From contig SKNP01000436.1 in NCBI GenBank assembly GCA_007120485.1, positions 1 to 7,247 on the forward strand: a stretch of DNA of 7,247 nt, given 5' to 3'. The position numbers were made by a program, and so were the translations under genes. A model generated the notes under the pieces. The model made no database searches. It was not told the DNA's origin and was given only the letters and a program-made list of their open reading frames with translations. The stretch comes from Nitriliruptoraceae bacterium. GTDB lineage: Bacteria > Actinomycetota > Nitriliruptoria > Nitriliruptorales > Nitriliruptoraceae. Positions 5,193-7,247 of the stretch are shown piece after piece; position 1 is the stretch's first letter; the number at the start of each line of letters is the position of its first letter.

Positions 5193-7247
5193 CAGGCCGC
5201 CGACCCGTCCGCCGTGGCCTCGGCGGGCACCGGCGGTCCGGTGACGTGCGCATCAGCGGCACCGACGCGGTCCAGGACGAAGGCCAGCACCCGCGCCTCG
5301 TCACGCCACGCGTCGTAGCGGCCGGAACGGCCACCATGCCCGGCCCCGAGCTCGGTCCGCAGCAGGATCGGGCCACCTCCGGTCGCGGTGTGCCGCAGCT
5401 TGGCGACCCACTTGGCCGGCTCCCAGTACTGCACCCGTGGGTCGTTGAGCCCGGCTGTGACGAACAGCGCCGGGTAGTCGGCCACCTGGACGTTGTCGTA
5501 CGGCGAGTAGGACCGCATGACCTCGAGGTAGTCGAGGTCGGCCGGGTTGCCCCACTCCTCGTACTCGATCACCGTCAACGGCAGGGACGGGTCCATCATC
5601 GTGGTGACGACGTCGACGAACGGGACCTCCGCGACCGCGGCGGTGCACAGATCCGGCCGCAGGTTGAGCACCGCGCCGATGAGCATCCCCCCGGCGGAGC
5701 CGCCCCGGATCGCCAGCCGGTCCCGCGCGGTGATCGAGCGGTCGACGAGGTGGTCGGCGCACGCCACGAAGTCGGTGAACGTGTTGCGCTTGGCGAGGAA
5801 CTTGCCGTCCTCGTACCAACGGCGGCCCATCTCCCCACCGCCGCGCACGTGGGCGATGGCGAACACCACACCGCGTTCCAGCAGGCTCAGGCGCACCGGC
5901 GAGAACGCCGGATCCATCGACATCTCGTAGCTGCCGTAGCCGTAGAGCAGGCAGGGCGCGGCGCCGTCCAGCGCGACGTCGGCGCGGCGCACCAGGCTGA
6001 TCGGGACCTGCGTGCCGTCGTCGGCGGTCGCCCACTCGCGCCACGACACGAACCGTTCACGGTCGTAGCCACCGCGGACCGGCTGCTGCTTGAGCACCAC
6101 CCGGTCGCCGGTCTCCAGGTCGAGGTCGATCGCCTGCGCCGGCGTGGTCATCGAGGTGTAGCCGTAACGCAGCGTGCGGGTCTCGAACGACGGGTTGGCG
6201 CCGATGCCGGCGGTGTAGACGTCCTCGTCCATCGGGAGCACGTCGCCCTCGCCCGTTGCGGGGTCGCAGACGCGCAGCTGGGTCCGTGCCTCGGTGCGTT
6301 CGGAGAGGATCAGCTGATCGGCGAACACGTCCGCCATCTCCAACCGGACGCCGGGCCGATGGCCGATCAGGTCGATCCAGTGCTCGCGACCCGGGCTGGC
6401 GACCGGCGCGACGCAGAGCTTGAAGTCCTCCGCGCCGTCGGCGTTGGTGACCAGGTACAGCAGATCGCCCCGGTGGTCGAGGTCGTACTCGACGCCGTCC
6501 TCGCGGGCGGCGACGAGCCGTGGCCGCGCCGCGGGGTCGTCGGCGTCCAGCAGATGCCACTCGTCGGCGACCTTGCTGCCGGCGTTGATCGCCAGGAACC
6601 GGTCGCTGCGGGTCCGGCCCACACCGAGCCAGAAGCGCTCGTCGTCCTCGCTGAGCAGCAGCTCGTCGTCCTCGTGGGGCGTGCCGATCGTGTGCCGCCA
6701 GACCTGGTGCGGCCGCCAGGCGTCGTCGGGGACGGTGTAGAGGAACGTGGCCGAGTCGTTGAACCACGCGATCCCGTAGGCCGCGCGGGGGATCTCGTCG
6801 TCGAGGTCCTGTCCGGTGGTCAGGTCACGGACCCGGATCGTGAACACCTCCGCGCCGCTGGTGTCGGTCGCGATCGCCGCGAGCCGGTGGTCCGGGCTGA
6901 TCGCGAACCCACCCAGCTGGAAGAAGTCGTGGTCGGCGGCGGCGAGGTTCTGGTCGTAGAGCACCACCTCGTCGTCCGGCGGGTCGGTGGGGTCGACCGG
7001 GCGACGCAGGCCGTCCGGTAGGCGCCGCGGGTCGTGCACCCCCTCCGGGGCCGGACGACGGCACCGGATCGGGTAGGCCGAGCCCGCCAGGGTCCGGCGG
7101 TAGTACAGCCAGCCACCGTCCAACACCGGCACCGAGCTGTCGGTCTCCTCGATCCGGCCCTTGATCTCCGTGAACAGCTGCTCCTGCAGCTCCTCGAGGG
7201 GGGAGAGCTGCGCGTCGGCGTAGGCGTTCTCCGCCTCGAGGTAGGCC
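5192..7247 (-). CDS. Oligopeptidase B (S9 prolyl oligopeptidase family), 5' end cut by window
   Basis: Serine peptidase that cleaves short peptides after Arg or Lys, normally cytoplasmic. The frame is open to the window edge and gives 684 residues. The visible start (AYLEAENAYADAQL) is already inside the family's N-terminal region, so the true start lies beyond 7247. Residues up to about 400 form the seven-bladed propeller, and the alpha/beta-hydrolase domain follows with YGYGSYE, HVRGGGEMGRRWYEDGK and GGSAGG. In window numbering the triad is Ser517, Asp602 (LNDPRVQYWEP) and His637 (GAGHGG). The spacings of 85 and 35 equal those of E. coli OpB (532, 617, 652), which implies only about 15 residues are missing. 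The acidic pair Glu561/Glu563 in EYEEWGNP matches the residues that give OpB its preference for basic P1 residues. No export signal can be judged because the N-terminus is absent. It overlaps rsmD by one base. Confidence 0.93.
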   Translation of the reverse strand, partial: AYLEAENAYADAQLSPLEELQEQLFTEIKGRIEETDSSVPVLDGGWLYYRRTLAGSAYPIRCRRPAPEGVHDPRRLPDGLRRPVDPTDPPDDEVVLYDQNLAAADHDFFQLGGFAISPDHRLAAIATDTSGAEVFTIRVRDLTTGQDLDDEIPRAAYGIAWFNDSATFLYTVPDDAWRPHQVWRHTIGTPHEDDELLLSEDDERFWLGVGRTRSDRFLAINAGSKVADEWHLLDADDPAARPRLVAAREDGVEYDLDHRGDLLYLVTNADGAEDFKLCVAPVASPGREHWIDLIGHRPGVRLEMADVFADQLILSERTEARTQLRVCDPATGEGDVLPMDEDVYTAGIGANPSFETRTLRYGYTSMTTPAQAIDLDLETGDRVVLKQQPVRGGYDRERFVSWREWATADDGTQVPISLVRRADVALDGAAPCLLYGYGSYEMSMDPAFSPVRLSLLERGVVFAIAHVRGGGEMGRRWYEDGKFLAKRNTFTDFVACADHLVDRSITARDRLAIRGGSAGGMLIGAVLNLRPDLCTAAVAEVPFVDVVTTMMDPSLPLTVIEYEEWGNPADLDYLEVMRSYSPYDNVQVADYPALFVTAGLNDPRVQYWEPAKWVAKLRHTATGGGPILLRTELGAGHGGRSGRYDAWRDEARVLAFVLDRVGAADAHVTGPPVPAEATADGSAA

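Noticed and set aside
5246..7021. A 591-codon open frame on the plus strand
   Set aside because: It lies opposite the oligopeptidase B gene, whose motifs and catalytic triad are clear. Its product is rich in Arg, Val, Gly and Asp with no recognisable domain, as expected for a shadow frame in GC-rich DNA.
1..7247. Mobile element, CRISPR array, toxin-antitoxin or phage-defence system
   Set aside because: No transposase, integrase, evenly spaced repeats with spacers, or defence-type domains were seen. Every gene fits a core chromosomal housekeeping cluster.

Overview
The window is very GC-rich, and all nine genes lie on the minus strand, so transcription runs from the right edge to the left. 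The gene order and the protein types point to an actinobacterium. The main clues are a SepIVA/DivIVA-like coiled-coil protein next to DUF177-rpmF-rnc-(fpg)-acyP, the order known from mycobacteria, together with frequent GTG starts and clear GAGG-type ribosome binding sites. The exact lineage cannot be fixed by eye. A deep-branching, high-GC actinomycete is plausible, but that is inference.

Layout in transcription order. Right: an oligopeptidase B (ptrB-like, S9 family), cut at its N-terminus by the window edge, overlaps by one base with rsmD (16S rRNA m2G966 methyltransferase). After a 107-base gap comes coaD (phosphopantetheine adenylyltransferase). Middle: a 201-base gap with a 10-bp-period repeat precedes a short sepIVA/DivIVA-like gene. 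A 274-base gap carrying a near-perfect 22-bp palindrome then leads to the DUF177/YceD gene, rpmF (zinc-ribbon L32) and rnc (RNase III), with rnc starting only 4 bases after rpmF. Left: a 150-base gap with two hairpins precedes a Fpg/MutM-like gene and, after a short gap, acyP (acylphosphatase). The last 120 bases hold no gene.

The cluster is mostly core housekeeping: rRNA modification and processing (rsmD, DUF177, rnc), a ribosomal protein (rpmF), CoA synthesis (coaD) and cell-envelope growth (sepIVA-like). I saw no mobile element, CRISPR array, tRNA or rRNA, and no clear new multi-gene system. The most interesting point is the Fpg-like protein. It keeps the fold signature and the zinc finger but appears to have lost the N-terminal proline nucleophile, the catalytic lysine and several DNA-contact residues. 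Second is the palindrome ahead of the DUF177-rpmF-rnc genes. Long open frames on the plus strand, opposite the real genes, look like high-GC shadows.
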